Positions 42,377-51,866 are shown, counted from the stretch's first letter. The stretch: 64,000 nucleotides of DNA from JAPWJZ01 sp965279315 (GCA_965279315.1 OZ257145.1:744001-808000), one strand, 5' to 3'. Numbers and translations are program-made. The notes: a model not told the origin generated them from the sequence alone.

Positions 42377-42898
42377 TTAGAAAATGCCGAAGACTTCCAT
42401 CAGGAGCGGCCCGATATATTCCTTCATGCCGATGATCACCAGCAGGATGCCGATGGGCGTGCCCCAGACGGTGCGGAAGGGGTTCATGCCGGCGGCATCA
42501 AGTGATTTTTGCACGACCAGCGCGACGAACGGGACAACGCCGGCCGCCAGCAGCAGCATGATGGCGCGAAAACCGATCAGCAGGCCGTAGTCGAGGACTT
42601 CCGTGCCGCTGACATTGATATTGCCCGCCTTGAACAGCAGGCGGTCGAGATCTTCCCAGCCGAGGCGGAATCCAAGGCCTTGGCCGTTCGAGATATATTT
42701 CTGGCTGACCATCCAGCAGACCACATAGGCCATGATGTAAATCGTGACAACGGAAACGGCGACGCTGGTTTCCTTGCCTTCCTTTTTGGAAAGCACAGCC
42801 CCCCCGCCCTTGGCGGCGATTTCCTGTGCAAGACGGATTTTTTCGCGTGCACCGACTTTCGCGGCCTTCATCTTGCTCTTGTCGCTCATGCCAAACAT
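42377..42898 (-). CDS. Hypothetical membrane protein
   Basis: 173 residues from ATG 42898 (AGGGG site). A basic cytoplasmic N-terminus (SDKSKMKAAKVGAREKIRLAQ) is followed by three hydrophobic segments: VAVSVVTIYIMAYVVCWMV, AIMLLLAAGVVPFVALVVQ and GTPIGILLVIIGMKEYIG. No family was recognised. Location directly before terC suggests a shared membrane or ion-related role (inference). Confidence 0.68.
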   Translation of the reverse strand: MFGMSDKSKMKAAKVGAREKIRLAQEIAAKGGGAVLSKKEGKETSVAVSVVTIYIMAYVVCWMVSQKYISNGQGLGFRLGWEDLDRLLFKAGNINVSGTEVLDYGLLIGFRAIMLLLAAGVVPFVALVVQKSLDAAGMNPFRTVWGTPIGILLVIIGMKEYIGPLLMEVFGIF

Positions 42899-42970
42899 CG
42901 GTCTAACCCCTTGTCCAATTCTCTCAAGGGCTATTTTAACCAAGCTTGGCCGTAAAGATAAAGAGGCAAA

Positions 42971-44341
42971 TCAGGCCTTTACGATATTGTCGCGGTTTGC
43001 GACAGCGGCAAGCGCATTGCGCGTATCGATAACCAGCTTCGCATTTGCGGCAACCATCCCATAATCAACCCCGTCATGATCGGTCACGATCACAACGGCG
43101 TCATAGCCCGCCACCATCGCGGGCGACAATGCAACCGATGCCATGCCAGTGTAATGCGCATGCTCGCGGGTGGGCGGCACGATATCGACATGCGGGTCGT
43201 GGAAATCGATTTGGGCGCGGCGCGCGGTCAGCAGGTCCATCACGGCAAAGGCGGGGCTTTCGCGGATGTCGGCGACGTTTTTCTTGTACGCCATGCCAAG
43301 GATCAGGATCTTGGACGCGCTCATGGCTTTGCCGAAGCGTTCATCCAGCGTTTCGACGAGGCGGTTCACAACAAAGCGCGGCATGGCGAGGTTGATCTCG
43401 CCGGCAAGCTCGATGAATTTCGTGGTGATGCCGTATTCGCGCGCCTTCCACGTCAGGTAAAACGGGTCGATCGGGATGCAATGCCCGCCGAGACCGGGGC
43501 CTGGGTAAAAAGCCATGTAACCGAAGGGTTTCGTTTTCGCGGCGTCAATGACTTCCCAGATGTCGATGCCCATCGCGTCGTAGATGACTTTCAATTCATT
43601 CACGAGTGCGATGTTGACGGAACGGAACACGTTTTCGGTCAGCTTCACAGCCTCCGCCGTTGCGGTCGAAGACACGGCGACGGTTTTGGCAAGGAACTGG
43701 TCATACATCGTCTGCGCCAGTTTCAGCGCGGCTGCGCCGTCGCCGCCGATGATTTTCGGGATGATCGCGGTGTGGAATTTCTCGTTGCCCGGGTCTTCGC
43801 GTTCGGGCGAGAAAGCGAGGAAGAAGTCGACGCCCGATTTCAGGCCGGTCGCTTCCTCCAGAATCGGCGCCATCAAATCGCTGGTGGTGCCGGGATAGGT
43901 TGTGGATTCCAGAACGATCAACTGGCCGCGTTTCAGGTATTTCGCGACCGTTTCCACCGTCTTCACGACATAGGTCATGTCGGGTTCGCGGTTTTTGTTG
44001 AGCGGCGTCGGCACGCAGAGGATGACAGCATCGACATCGGCCAGTTTGGAGAAATCTGAAGTCGGCGACAGCAGGCCGGATTTCACGTAGCCCGCGACCT
44101 TGTCGTTGTGGATGTTACCGATATAGGATTCGCCCGCGCGCAGTTTTTTGATCTTGCTCTCGTCGATATCGAAACCGACGGCGTGGAAATCCTTGGTGCA
44201 AATCGCGCAGGCGAGCGGCAGGCCGACATAGCCGAGACCGATGATGCCGATCTTCGCCGTCTTGTCCGTGAATTTGGCGCAGAGGGCGTCCACATCGATC
44301 GACGGTTTGACAGGCTGGAGGGGCGCGCGTTGTGCGGTCAT
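42971..44341 (-). CDS. Nucleotide-sugar dehydrogenase (WbpA / UDP-GlcNAc 6-dehydrogenase type)
   Basis: 456-residue four-electron dehydrogenase that makes UDP-uronic acids for polysaccharide synthesis. NAD motif GLGYVGLPLACAI near residue 37; CVPTPLNKNREPDM; LESTTYPGTT; the catalytic Cys in PGPGLGGHCIPIDPFYL; and the C-terminal nucleotide-binding domain with GMAYKKNVADIRESPA. The sequence resembles the WbpA/TviB group more than Ugd (UDP-glucose). ATG 44341 was preferred over an upstream in-frame TTG. No other polysaccharide genes lie beside it. It is divergent from the 44467 gene. Confidence 0.9.
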   Translation of the reverse strand: MTAQRAPLQPVKPSIDVDALCAKFTDKTAKIGIIGLGYVGLPLACAICTKDFHAVGFDIDESKIKKLRAGESYIGNIHNDKVAGYVKSGLLSPTSDFSKLADVDAVILCVPTPLNKNREPDMTYVVKTVETVAKYLKRGQLIVLESTTYPGTTSDLMAPILEEATGLKSGVDFFLAFSPEREDPGNEKFHTAIIPKIIGGDGAAALKLAQTMYDQFLAKTVAVSSTATAEAVKLTENVFRSVNIALVNELKVIYDAMGIDIWEVIDAAKTKPFGYMAFYPGPGLGGHCIPIDPFYLTWKAREYGITTKFIELAGEINLAMPRFVVNRLVETLDERFGKAMSASKILILGMAYKKNVADIRESPAFAVMDLLTARRAQIDFHDPHVDIVPPTREHAHYTGMASVALSPAMVAGYDAVVIVTDHDGVDYGMVAANAKLVIDTRNALAAVANRDNIVKA

Positions 44342-44431
44342 GACAAATGATCCCAAAGGTTAAAAACCGCGTCTTTTTTAACATATTGAATGGCTTGCGG
44401 CAAAGAACAAATCCTGTTTTGAAGGATATTA

Positions 44432-44460
44432 TTGACATAATAGCGCGTTTTAGGTAACTT
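44432..44460 (+). promoter_or_regulatory. Candidate promoter giving a leaderless transcript for 44467
   Basis: A perfect TTGACA (44432-44437) is followed after 17 bases by TAACTT (44455-44460), a weak -10. Initiation would fall at about the ATG at 44467, which lacks a ribosome site. Confidence 0.35.
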
Positions 44461-44466
44461 AACCGG

Positions 44467-45048
44467 ATGAAAAATCCTATCCAGACGCTTAAATCCGGCC
44501 TGCGCAACACTTTCAACTATGTCGTTCATGGTGAAGGCACCGACGCGCGCGCCCGCAAGCCCGAGGCGATTGCCGCGCTTGTCGCCGTTTCCACCCCCGC
44601 TTTCGACGCCTCCGCCGGCGAAGGCTATGTGAAGAAACTGGAAGGCGTTTTGAAGGAAATGCGTACCAAGGATATCGAGACGCTGGCGCAGAACAATATC
44701 GCCGTCGGCTTCGACGCCCGCATCGCGGAGCAGAACCGCGCATCGGAGCAAAAGCCGATCAACGCGACATTCTACAGCCGCGGCAAAGACGGCGGCACGC
44801 TGGCGCTGCCCGATTTCGGCGAGAAATACGCGCCCTACAGCGCGAAAGAATCGCTGGAGAGCATGGCGCGCAAATTGCGTGATGGTGACACTTTCCCCGC
44901 AGGGCAGACACTGTATGCCGGAACGCTGACCGCAGCCGCCATGCGCAGCGTCACGACCTATACCGCGTGGTTTGTGCCGGAACGTTTCCCGGAAAAAACG
45001 CTGAAGTCGAACCCCGCGCTTCAGCAGCCGCCAAAGCCGCGCGCTTAA
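44467..45048 (+). CDS. Hypothetical protein
   Basis: 193 residues, unrecognised. It looks soluble and mixed alpha/beta, with a helical region SAGEGYVKKLEGVLKEMRTK and a phrase GGTLALPDFGEKYAPYSAKE. Several Ala/Arg-rich stretches and a Pro-rich end (QQPPKPRA) are notable. No signal peptide or membrane helix. It may be translated from a leaderless mRNA (see promoter). It converges on the HNH-like gene 20 bases away. Confidence 0.62.
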   Translation: MKNPIQTLKSGLRNTFNYVVHGEGTDARARKPEAIAALVAVSTPAFDASAGEGYVKKLEGVLKEMRTKDIETLAQNNIAVGFDARIAEQNRASEQKPINATFYSRGKDGGTLALPDFGEKYAPYSAKESLESMARKLRDGDTFPAGQTLYAGTLTAAAMRSVTTYTAWFVPERFPEKTLKSNPALQQPPKPRA

Positions 45049-45068
45049 CTTTCATATTTGTTCAGTGA

Positions 45069-46493
45069 TTACCGCTGGCCCGGACGCTTGATCCGCGAGT
45101 CACCCTGGCCGCCACCGCCGCGATTGCCGCCGCGGTTATTGCGGTTGAAGGGCTTCCTGCCGAACTTGTCGTCGTTCGATGCGGGACGGTTCGCGCGGTT
45201 GACGGCGTCTTCCGCTTTCAGTTTCGCGGCCAGCTTGTTGAAATCGGTATCCAGCTGACGGAACACGCTCATCATCTCCGCCGCTTCCGGCACGGGCAGC
45301 GCCGCGATATCGGCGCGCAGGTTGGTGACTTCATCACCCTGATAGAGGCGCAGCAAATCCCAGAACGCATCGCGTTCGCGCGGCTGCGCCGTGGATTTCG
45401 AAGTCTTGCGGAACAGCGCCGCCATGCTCTCCGTCAAATCCTTGATCGCGGGGCGCACAAGGCCGTTGATGAGGATGTCGGATTCGCGGTCCTTGGACAC
45501 GGCATCATTAAACGATTTGCGGAGGCCGCCTTTTTTCTGGCGCGCTTGGCTGTCCGCCAGTTCGGCGACGGTCGTGTTTTCGGCTTCCGCCGTTTCGATC
45601 ATGCTGCGCACGAGCGGGCGCATGCCGGCGAGCTGCTTCAGTTCCGCGATTTCCTGCGCCATCGTGGTCGCGGAATATTGCGCGTGATAGCTGAGCAGCG
45701 GTTTTTCCTGCAGGCCTTTCAGCTTGCTGTTCGCGGGCTGCGGCTGTGCCACGAACCCCTGATGGATGTCATTGCGCTCGGGCGCCATCATGAGGATCCA
45801 TTTGCCCTTGGCAAACGGCATGTCGGAGGCGACCTGCAAATCGTTCAGCTTGTTTTTGTATTCATGCACCTGTTCCGGCAGCAGCACGAAATTGCCGAGG
45901 TGGTTGACGTTATAGGTGACGCGGTTGTTGTTGTCGGGGTCGGGCGATTTCGTCTTGCCCATGTTGCCCGAACCGGCGCGTTCCACGATATGGTCGACGT
46001 TCAGGCGATAGAAAGTGTCGTTGCCATCGGACGGATCAAGCCCGCCCTTCATGCGTTCGATACCGGGTTCCGGGATGCCGAGCGCGCGGAGTTCGTCGGC
46101 ATGATTGTCGCCCAGGAATTTCAGGAAGCGCGGGCGGACGGAGAAGGAATATTCTTCCTTGATCAGGTTGTTTTCATCGGTCGTGATGCGCGAATAGAAA
46201 GTCGGCACCAGCTTGAAGCCGGTGGGCACATCGGCGATCAGGTCTTCGAAAAGCTTCTGGTTTTCTTTCGCCAGCTTGACGTCTTTTTTGCGCATCTCGA
46301 TCGTGCGCTCGTTTTCGGGGTCTGCAGCATCGAGCCAGGCTTCCGTCGCAATGACTTCCTTGGCAAGGCGCAATCTGGTTTTGTCGATAAGGTCTTGGGC
46401 CGTAGGGGCGGCGGGAATAGGCGTCTTTTGTTCGCCAAAGCCCGGCGCGCCTGTGATTTCGGTGATTGTCTCGGCTGAAACGCGTTTCGCCAA
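45069..46493 (-). CDS. Uncharacterised protein with HNH-nuclease-like core and RGG tail
   Basis: About 474 residues from TTG 46493, which has a GGGAG site 8 bases upstream; the open frame further up has none. In the middle, LNVDHIVERAGSG, then NVNHLGNFVLLPEQVHEYKN, resembles an HNH core (DH, then N, then H followed by KN), as in HNH nucleases with a DHI...N-LVLL...HxxK pattern. The remainder is helical and charged. The last 25 residues are Arg/Gly/Asn-rich (FNRNNRGGNRGGGG), as in RNA-binding tails. No restriction or toxin partner is adjacent. Assignment to HNH is an inference from spacing. Confidence 0.6.
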   Translation of the reverse strand: MAKRVSAETITEITGAPGFGEQKTPIPAAPTAQDLIDKTRLRLAKEVIATEAWLDAADPENERTIEMRKKDVKLAKENQKLFEDLIADVPTGFKLVPTFYSRITTDENNLIKEEYSFSVRPRFLKFLGDNHADELRALGIPEPGIERMKGGLDPSDGNDTFYRLNVDHIVERAGSGNMGKTKSPDPDNNNRVTYNVNHLGNFVLLPEQVHEYKNKLNDLQVASDMPFAKGKWILMMAPERNDIHQGFVAQPQPANSKLKGLQEKPLLSYHAQYSATTMAQEIAELKQLAGMRPLVRSMIETAEAENTTVAELADSQARQKKGGLRKSFNDAVSKDRESDILINGLVRPAIKDLTESMAALFRKTSKSTAQPRERDAFWDLLRLYQGDEVTNLRADIAALPVPEAAEMMSVFRQLDTDFNKLAAKLKAEDAVNRANRPASNDDKFGRKPFNRNNRGGNRGGGGQGDSRIKRPGQR

Positions 46494-46612
46494 ATCCCGT
46501 ACTCCCGCAAAAGAGTTATGTAAGTGTTGAGCAGAACATAACAGATATTCGGTCAAACACAATCTGGAAACGCATGTTTATGAAACTTTATTGATCGAAA
46601 ATATCCCAGAAC

Positions 46613-46621
46613 TGTGGATAA
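46613..46621 (-). other. Single perfect DnaA-box sequence
   Basis: TGTGGATAA, the reverse complement of TTATCCACA, occurs once in the 224-base gap before 46718. With no cluster or dnaA/dnaN neighbours it does not mark an origin. Confidence 0.35.
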
Positions 46622-46717
46622 TTTTTGCGAATGGGTCGCAAACAGCCCCTGTCACGCAAGATGCTGCAAAGCAGCAGCGTTAGGCGGTGATTAAATGATT
46701 CGGGCTAGGATGGGTTT

Positions 46718-47764
46718 ATGCGCCTCCTGACACTCATGATCATATTGTTGATGATCTCGCCCGCCATGGCGCAGGACAGCCGTTTTGAATTTCCGGTGCG
46801 GTTTACCGGCGGCCGCATCGATTGGGGGCCGCAAGGCCTTATCGCCCTCGACCGCCCTGACAAAGACAACTGGTCGAAAATCTGGGTGATGAAGGAAGAC
46901 GGTAGCGGCTTGAAATGCCTGAGCTGCGGTGACGGATACCCGAAGCTGCATAACGGCAATCCTGCATGGCATCCGTCCGGTAATTATATCGTCTATCAGG
47001 CGCTTGATGACAGCATCAGGCCACCCTTCTGGGGCGGGCTCTACCAGCTCTACACAAGCCCGGGATCGGGCGTGAACAACAATCTTTGGATCATGACAGC
47101 CAATGGCGCGCAGACATGGCCGCTGACGGATCTGGGCAAAGGCAAGTGTGTGCTGCACCCGCATTTCTCGCATGACGGCAAGCACCTTTTATGGGCGCAG
47201 ATGGAAAGCACCAAACCCCTGCCGACAGGGTCTTGGGTGATGAAGATTGCATCATTCACATTAGAGGATGGCAAACCGCTGCTGAAGAATATCCGCACGC
47301 TGAAACCCGGCAACATTCTGTTCTATGAAACACATAGTTTTTCGCCCGATGATGCCGAGATATTATTCACGGGCAAAAACAGCGATTCAAATTTCGACAT
47401 TTATAAATATAATATTGCGACGGAAGAGCTGACGCCGCTGACCGATGCTGCCGAAAATTTCTGGGACGAACACGCGCATTTTTCGCCAGACGGCAAAAAG
47501 ATTGTATGGATGAGCAGCAAGGATAATGACGGGTCGCAGAAGGGCGGTTTCGTCAAAACGGACTGGTGGATCATGGATGCGGACGGCACGCATAAACGCC
47601 GCCTGACATTCTTTAACAAGAAAACCGCGCCCGAATACATCAAAGGCAAGGCAATATCCGCCGATATTTCATGGAGCCCCGACGGGCGGAAGCTGGCAGG
47701 TTACCTGCAGGACAACGCATCTGCGGAAAAGCCGGGGCATGTCGTGATCTTCAGCGCGGAATAA
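46718..47764 (+). CDS. Exported TolB-like beta-propeller protein
   Basis: 348 residues with a signal peptide (LLTLMIILLMISPAMAQD). WD40-like/TolB PD40 repeats are visible, with PAWHPSGNYIVYQA, PHFSHDGKHLLWAQ, HSFSPDDAEILFTG, AHFSPDGKKIVWMS and ISWSPDGRKLAGYL, giving at least five blades of a periplasmic propeller. It is not TolB itself, since the N-terminal TolB domain is missing. An AGGATGG site precedes the ATG. It converges on lipB with no gap of note. Binding partner unknown. Confidence 0.8.
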   Translation: MRLLTLMIILLMISPAMAQDSRFEFPVRFTGGRIDWGPQGLIALDRPDKDNWSKIWVMKEDGSGLKCLSCGDGYPKLHNGNPAWHPSGNYIVYQALDDSIRPPFWGGLYQLYTSPGSGVNNNLWIMTANGAQTWPLTDLGKGKCVLHPHFSHDGKHLLWAQMESTKPLPTGSWVMKIASFTLEDGKPLLKNIRTLKPGNILFYETHSFSPDDAEILFTGKNSDSNFDIYKYNIATEELTPLTDAAENFWDEHAHFSPDGKKIVWMSSKDNDGSQKGGFVKTDWWIMDADGTHKRRLTFFNKKTAPEYIKGKAISADISWSPDGRKLAGYLQDNASAEKPGHVVIFSAE

Positions 47765-48451
47765 TCAGCCGAACGTCTTTTCCCAGTTCGCCTTCAGCGC
47801 CTTGTCCACATCCTGCATCGATACCTTGATGCCGAGCTGCGCGAGCGACGTCACGCCGTGTTCGGTGATGCCGCAGGGGACGATGCCGTTGTAATGCGAC
47901 AGGTCGGGATTCACGTTCAGCGCGATGCCGTGATAGCTGACCCATTTGCGCACACGCACGCCGATGGCCGCGATTTTCGCTTCCCCCTTGCCGCCGTGTT
48001 TTTTCATGTTGATCCAGACGCCGATGCGCCCCTCGCGCCGTTCGCCTTCCACATCCCATGTCTTGAGCGTGTCGATCATCCAGCCTTCCAGCTTGCTGAT
48101 GTAGTCGCGCAGGTCGGGATTGCGTTTTTGCAAGTCGAGCATCACATAGGCGATGCGCTGGCCGGGGCCATGATAAGTGTATTCGCCGCCGCGGCCTGCG
48201 CTGTAAACGGGGAAGCGCGGGTTCAGCATGTCGGTCTGCTTCGCGCTGGTGCCTGCGGTGTAAACCGGCGGATGTTCCAGCAGCCAGACGAGTTCGTTTT
48301 CCGCCTTGTCGCGGATGAGCCCCGCTTTCGCCTCCATGAATGCAAGCGCGCGGTCATAGGGCACGGGACGGTCTTCGGATTGCCAATCAACCTTGAAAAC
48401 GGGCTTTTTAGGTGCGGTTGTTTTGGTCGCCGCTTTTTGCGCGAGGGCCAT
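47765..48451 (-). CDS. lipB: Octanoyl-ACP:protein N-octanoyltransferase LipB
   Basis: Transfers octanoate from ACP to lipoyl domains of dehydrogenase complexes; 228 residues. Diagnostic segments: LVWLLEHPPVYTAGTSAK, GRGGEYTYHGPGQRIAYVML (residues about 88-107), the catalytic Lys in AKIAAIGVRVRKW, and the catalytic Cys in NGIVPCGITEHGVTSL. I chose ATG 48451; the frame is open further upstream but without a ribosome site and with an unlikely composition. The first 17 residues are a Lys/Thr-rich extension. No lipA in the window. Confidence 0.95.
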   Translation of the reverse strand: MALAQKAATKTTAPKKPVFKVDWQSEDRPVPYDRALAFMEAKAGLIRDKAENELVWLLEHPPVYTAGTSAKQTDMLNPRFPVYSAGRGGEYTYHGPGQRIAYVMLDLQKRNPDLRDYISKLEGWMIDTLKTWDVEGERREGRIGVWINMKKHGGKGEAKIAAIGVRVRKWVSYHGIALNVNPDLSHYNGIVPCGITEHGVTSLAQLGIKVSMQDVDKALKANWEKTFG

Positions 48452-48630
48452 TTTAAAATCTCTTTCAGTGCTAAAATTTGATGCCCATAACATAATCCAA
48501 GGCCCAATTCTTGGGAAGCCCTCTTGACTCGGGACACCATGCAATTTACAAAAATACTGTCCCATTTCGTTAAATTGTTGGTTTTTAATAATATTCTGTA
48601 AAACCAAAGACCTTGTGCCGGAGGAAATTC

Positions 48631-49161
48631 ATGTTCAGAAAGATCTTCAACAAGGCCGCCGATTCCTTTGACCAGGTCGACCAGATGGTGACCCGCAAGC
48701 TGCCCATCCCTGATCTGGAGAATACCGACAAGAACATCCAGTTCACCGCCACACGCGGCAAATACGGCCATTGGACGATCACCAGCAAGCATAACCTGCG
48801 CAACGTCACCTACGGCCTGCAGCAGATCAGCCATGCCTACCAAGCGGCGTGCGAGAAACATGCGGGCCGCAAGCCCGGCGAAGACCTGGAGATGAATTTC
48901 GACACCGCCTACCTGATTCTCAAGGACATGGAGGATTCGCTGCTGAAATACCGCGCGACCCCGCCGGGCGAAGAGCCGAAACACCATTTCATGGCCGCCT
49001 ATCGCCTGCTGCCGGAGAAATTCCGCGAAGGCCTCGATGACCTCTATTTCTCGCGCACCGAGAAAAAAGGCCAGATTCTGACATCGAAATCAGTGGCCCC
49101 CGTGGCACAGCCCGCCGCCAAGCCCAAAACCGGCCCGCAGAACCCAAGCCGCCCGAATTAA
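48631..49161 (+). CDS. Hypothetical protein
   Basis: 176 residues from ATG 48631, with a perfect GGAGG site 7 bases upstream. The core (about 30-140) is helical: KHNLRNVTYGLQQISHAYQA, NFDTAYLILKDMEDSLLKYR, YRLLPEKFREGLDDLYF. The last 35 residues are a Pro/Lys/Gln-rich tail (VAQPAAKPKTGPQNPSRPN). No known family. It is divergent from lipB and upstream of tRNA-Leu. Confidence 0.68.
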   Translation: MFRKIFNKAADSFDQVDQMVTRKLPIPDLENTDKNIQFTATRGKYGHWTITSKHNLRNVTYGLQQISHAYQAACEKHAGRKPGEDLEMNFDTAYLILKDMEDSLLKYRATPPGEEPKHHFMAAYRLLPEKFREGLDDLYFSRTEKKGQILTSKSVAPVAQPAAKPKTGPQNPSRPN

Positions 49162-49232
49162 GCCCTTAAAGCTTGTTCTTGACGGTCGCGGTATCTATCT
49201 GATATTGCAATACGGTAATAAACTACCCTTAC

Positions 49233-49317
49233 GCGGTCGTGGCGGAATTGGTAGACGCACTACCTTGAGGTGGTAGCGGGGCGACCCGTGAAAGTTCGAG
49301 TCTTTTCGACCGCACCA
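49233..49317 (+). tRNA. tRNA-Leu (GAG)
   Basis: 85 nt with encoded CCA and a long variable arm, a class II tRNA. Acceptor GCGGTCG pairs with CGACCGC; anticodon stem CTACC/GGTAG with loop TTGAGGT, anticodon GAG; variable arm CGGGGCGACCCG; T loop TTCGAGT. A terminator follows at once. Confidence 0.96.
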
Positions 49318-49318
49318 T

Positions 49319-49359
49319 ATCCCCCTTGGCGCTGCTTTGGCAGCCCGGGGGGATTTTTC
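49319..49359 (+). terminator. Terminator after tRNA-Leu
   Basis: ATCCCCC (49319-49325) pairs with GGGGGAT (49348-49354); inside, GCTG/CAGC extends the stem; TTTTTCTTTTC follows. Confidence 0.82.
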
Positions 49360-49481
49360 TTTTCAGGATGAAAGCGGCGCCGGAAACGGCGAGCCATTTC
49401 AATCCCTTTCTTATCAAAACCATGCTAACCTTTTTTCGGGGTTTGGCATCCGCCGTTATCACCCTTTCCGGGAGTTCAACC

Positions 49482-51863
49482 ATGGTTCTCAAAAAAGACA
49501 AACTGTATCAGGACGCGCTGGATTACCACCGCAACCCGAACGGCCCCGGTAAAATATCCATCACCCCGACCAAGAACCTTGTTTCACAGCGCGACCTGTC
49601 GCTGGCTTATTCGCCGGGCGTCGCCGCCCCCTGCCTCGAGATTGCGGCCGACCCCACGACAGCATCCATGTATACCGCGCGCGGCAACCTTGTCGCCGTC
49701 ATCACCAACGGCACGGCTGTGCTGGGCCTTGGCGATATCGGCCCGCTGGCCGCAAAACCGGTGATGGAGGGCAAGGCCGTCCTGTTCAAGAAATTCGCCG
49801 GCATCGACGCCATCGACATTGAAATTGATTCCAAGAACACCGACCAGCTGGTGGAGATCATCGCTGCGCTAGAGCCAAGCTTCGGCGGCGTGAACCTTGA
49901 AGACATCAAATCGCCCGAATGTTTCGAGATCGAGCGCCGCTTGAAAGAGCGCATGAAGATCCCCGTGTTCCATGATGACCAGCACGGCACAGCGATCATC
50001 GTGGGGGCGGCCTTCGTCAACTGGCTGAAGCTGGCCAAGCGCAACATGAAGGATGTGAAGCTTGTCACCTCCGGCGCGGGTGCGGCGGCCATGGCTTGCG
50101 TGCACCTGCTGGTCGCGCTCGGCCTGCCGAAGAAAAACATTATCCTGACCGACCGCGAAGGCGTGGTCTGGAAAGGCCGCAACAGCCATATGGATGAGGA
50201 AAAGAAACAATACGCGGTCGATACCAAGGCGCGCACGCTGGCCGAAGTCATCAAGGGCGCGGATGTGTTCCTCGGCCTGTCCGCCCCGGGCGTTTTGACC
50301 GGTGCGATGGTAAAAACCATGGCGGATGCGCCACTGATCATGGCACTCGCCAACCCGACGCCTGAAATCATGCCTGAGGAAGCGCGTGCGGCGAAGCCGA
50401 ACGCCGTTATCTGCACAGGCCGCTCCGACTACACCAACCAGGCGAATAACGCGCTGTGCTTCCCCTTCATCTTCCGCGGCGCGCTGGATGTGGGCGCGAC
50501 GACGATCAACGAGGCGATGAAGCTTGCCTGCGTCAACGCGATTGCCGAACTGGCGCATGAAGAACCGACTGCCGAGGTCGCGGCGCTGTACGGCGATATC
50601 CCCTTGAGCTTCGGCCCCGAATACCTGATCCCGAAACCGTTCGACACGCGCCTGATCCTGAAACTGCCCCCGGCGGTTGCGAAGGCCGCGATGGATTCCG
50701 GTGTCGCCACGCGCCCGATTGCGGATTTCGATGCCTATCATGAAAGCCTGCTGAAATACGTTTTCAAATCCGGCCAGCTGATGCGCCCGATTTACGACCG
50801 CGCCGCGAACAACCCGAAACGGATTGCGTTTGCGGAAGGCGAAGAAACCCGTGTGCTGCACGCCGTGCAGACCATCGTTGACGAAGAGCTGGCGAAGCCG
50901 ATCCTGATTGGCCGTGAAGACGTCATTTTGAGCCGCATCAAAAAGCTCGGCCTGCGCCTGAAAAAGAACGTGCATTTCGAGCTGGTCAATCCGGAAATGG
51001 ATTCACGCTATAACGATTACTGGACAACCTATCACAAGCTGATGCAGCGCAAGGGCGTGACGCCCGCCATCGCCAAACAGATGGTGCGCACGCGCAATTC
51101 CGTGATCGCCGCATTGATGGTGCAAAAGGACGAGGCCGATGCGCTGATCTGCGGCACCATTGGCCGTTATGACCGCCATTACAAGTATATCACCGACGTG
51201 CTGGACCCTGCGCCGGGCGCGCATACCTATGCGTCGCTTGCCGTCATGATCATCAACAAGGGCACGTTTTTCCTGTGCGACCCGTTTGTGAACCCGAACC
51301 CGACGGCGGAACAGCTTTGCGACATGACGCTGATGGCGGCAGAAGAAGTGCGCCGTTTCGGCCTTGTGCCGAAGGTGGCACTGCTGTCGCATTCCGATTT
51401 CGGCAGCGTGGAGCGCCCTGAAACGATCAAGATGCGCGAAGCAACGCAATTGATCCGCGAGCGCGCGCCGGAGCTGGAGGTGGAGGGCGAGATGACCGGT
51501 TCCGCCGCGCTTGATGAAGGCATCCGCGAAATGATGTTCCCGAATTCGGAATTGAAGGGTCAGGCGAACCTGCTGATCATGCCGAATATCGACGCCGCCA
51601 ACATCGTGTTCCATATGATGAAGACGCTATCGGACGGCATTGCCGTCGGCCCGCTGTTGTTGGGCACGGCGAAGCCTGCGCATATCCTGATTCCCTCCGT
51701 CACCTCGCGCGGGATCGTGAATGCGGCGGCCTATGCCTCTGCCTGCGCGGATGTGATTGTTGAAAAACAGATTGCGCGGTCGCGCGGCGTGAAGAAAACC
51801 GCCAAAGCAAAACCGAAGGTAAAAGCAAAAGCCAAACCCGCTGCCAAGCGCAAGCGCGGCTAA
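49482..51863 (+). CDS. maeB: NADP-dependent malic enzyme with phosphotransacetylase-like domain
   Basis: Oxidative decarboxylation of malate to pyruvate with NADPH, 793 residues. The malic enzyme part (about 1-430) has YSPGVAAPCLEIAADP, TNGTAVLGLGDIGPLAAKPV, VFHDDQHGTAIIVGAAFVNW and the NADP fold SGAGAAAMACVHLL. The second half (about 450-770) is a PTA-like domain (NPKRIAFAEGEETRVLHAVQ, LTGSAALDE-type motif EMTGSAALDEGIREMMFPNS), which in this family binds acetyl-CoA as a regulator and is not catalytic. The last 25 residues are a Lys/Ala-rich tail. ATG 49482 has a GGGAG site. mgtE starts 4 bases after its stop. Confidence 0.95.
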   Translation: MVLKKDKLYQDALDYHRNPNGPGKISITPTKNLVSQRDLSLAYSPGVAAPCLEIAADPTTASMYTARGNLVAVITNGTAVLGLGDIGPLAAKPVMEGKAVLFKKFAGIDAIDIEIDSKNTDQLVEIIAALEPSFGGVNLEDIKSPECFEIERRLKERMKIPVFHDDQHGTAIIVGAAFVNWLKLAKRNMKDVKLVTSGAGAAAMACVHLLVALGLPKKNIILTDREGVVWKGRNSHMDEEKKQYAVDTKARTLAEVIKGADVFLGLSAPGVLTGAMVKTMADAPLIMALANPTPEIMPEEARAAKPNAVICTGRSDYTNQANNALCFPFIFRGALDVGATTINEAMKLACVNAIAELAHEEPTAEVAALYGDIPLSFGPEYLIPKPFDTRLILKLPPAVAKAAMDSGVATRPIADFDAYHESLLKYVFKSGQLMRPIYDRAANNPKRIAFAEGEETRVLHAVQTIVDEELAKPILIGREDVILSRIKKLGLRLKKNVHFELVNPEMDSRYNDYWTTYHKLMQRKGVTPAIAKQMVRTRNSVIAALMVQKDEADALICGTIGRYDRHYKYITDVLDPAPGAHTYASLAVMIINKGTFFLCDPFVNPNPTAEQLCDMTLMAAEEVRRFGLVPKVALLSHSDFGSVERPETIKMREATQLIRERAPELEVEGEMTGSAALDEGIREMMFPNSELKGQANLLIMPNIDAANIVFHMMKTLSDGIAVGPLLLGTAKPAHILIPSVTSRGIVNAAAYASACADVIVEKQIARSRGVKKTAKAKPKVKAKAKPAAKRKRG

Positions 51864-51866
51864 GGG

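Noticed and set aside
46613..46621. Replication origin suggested by a perfect DnaA box
   Set aside because: Single box without a cluster, AT-rich unwinding region or origin-linked genes.
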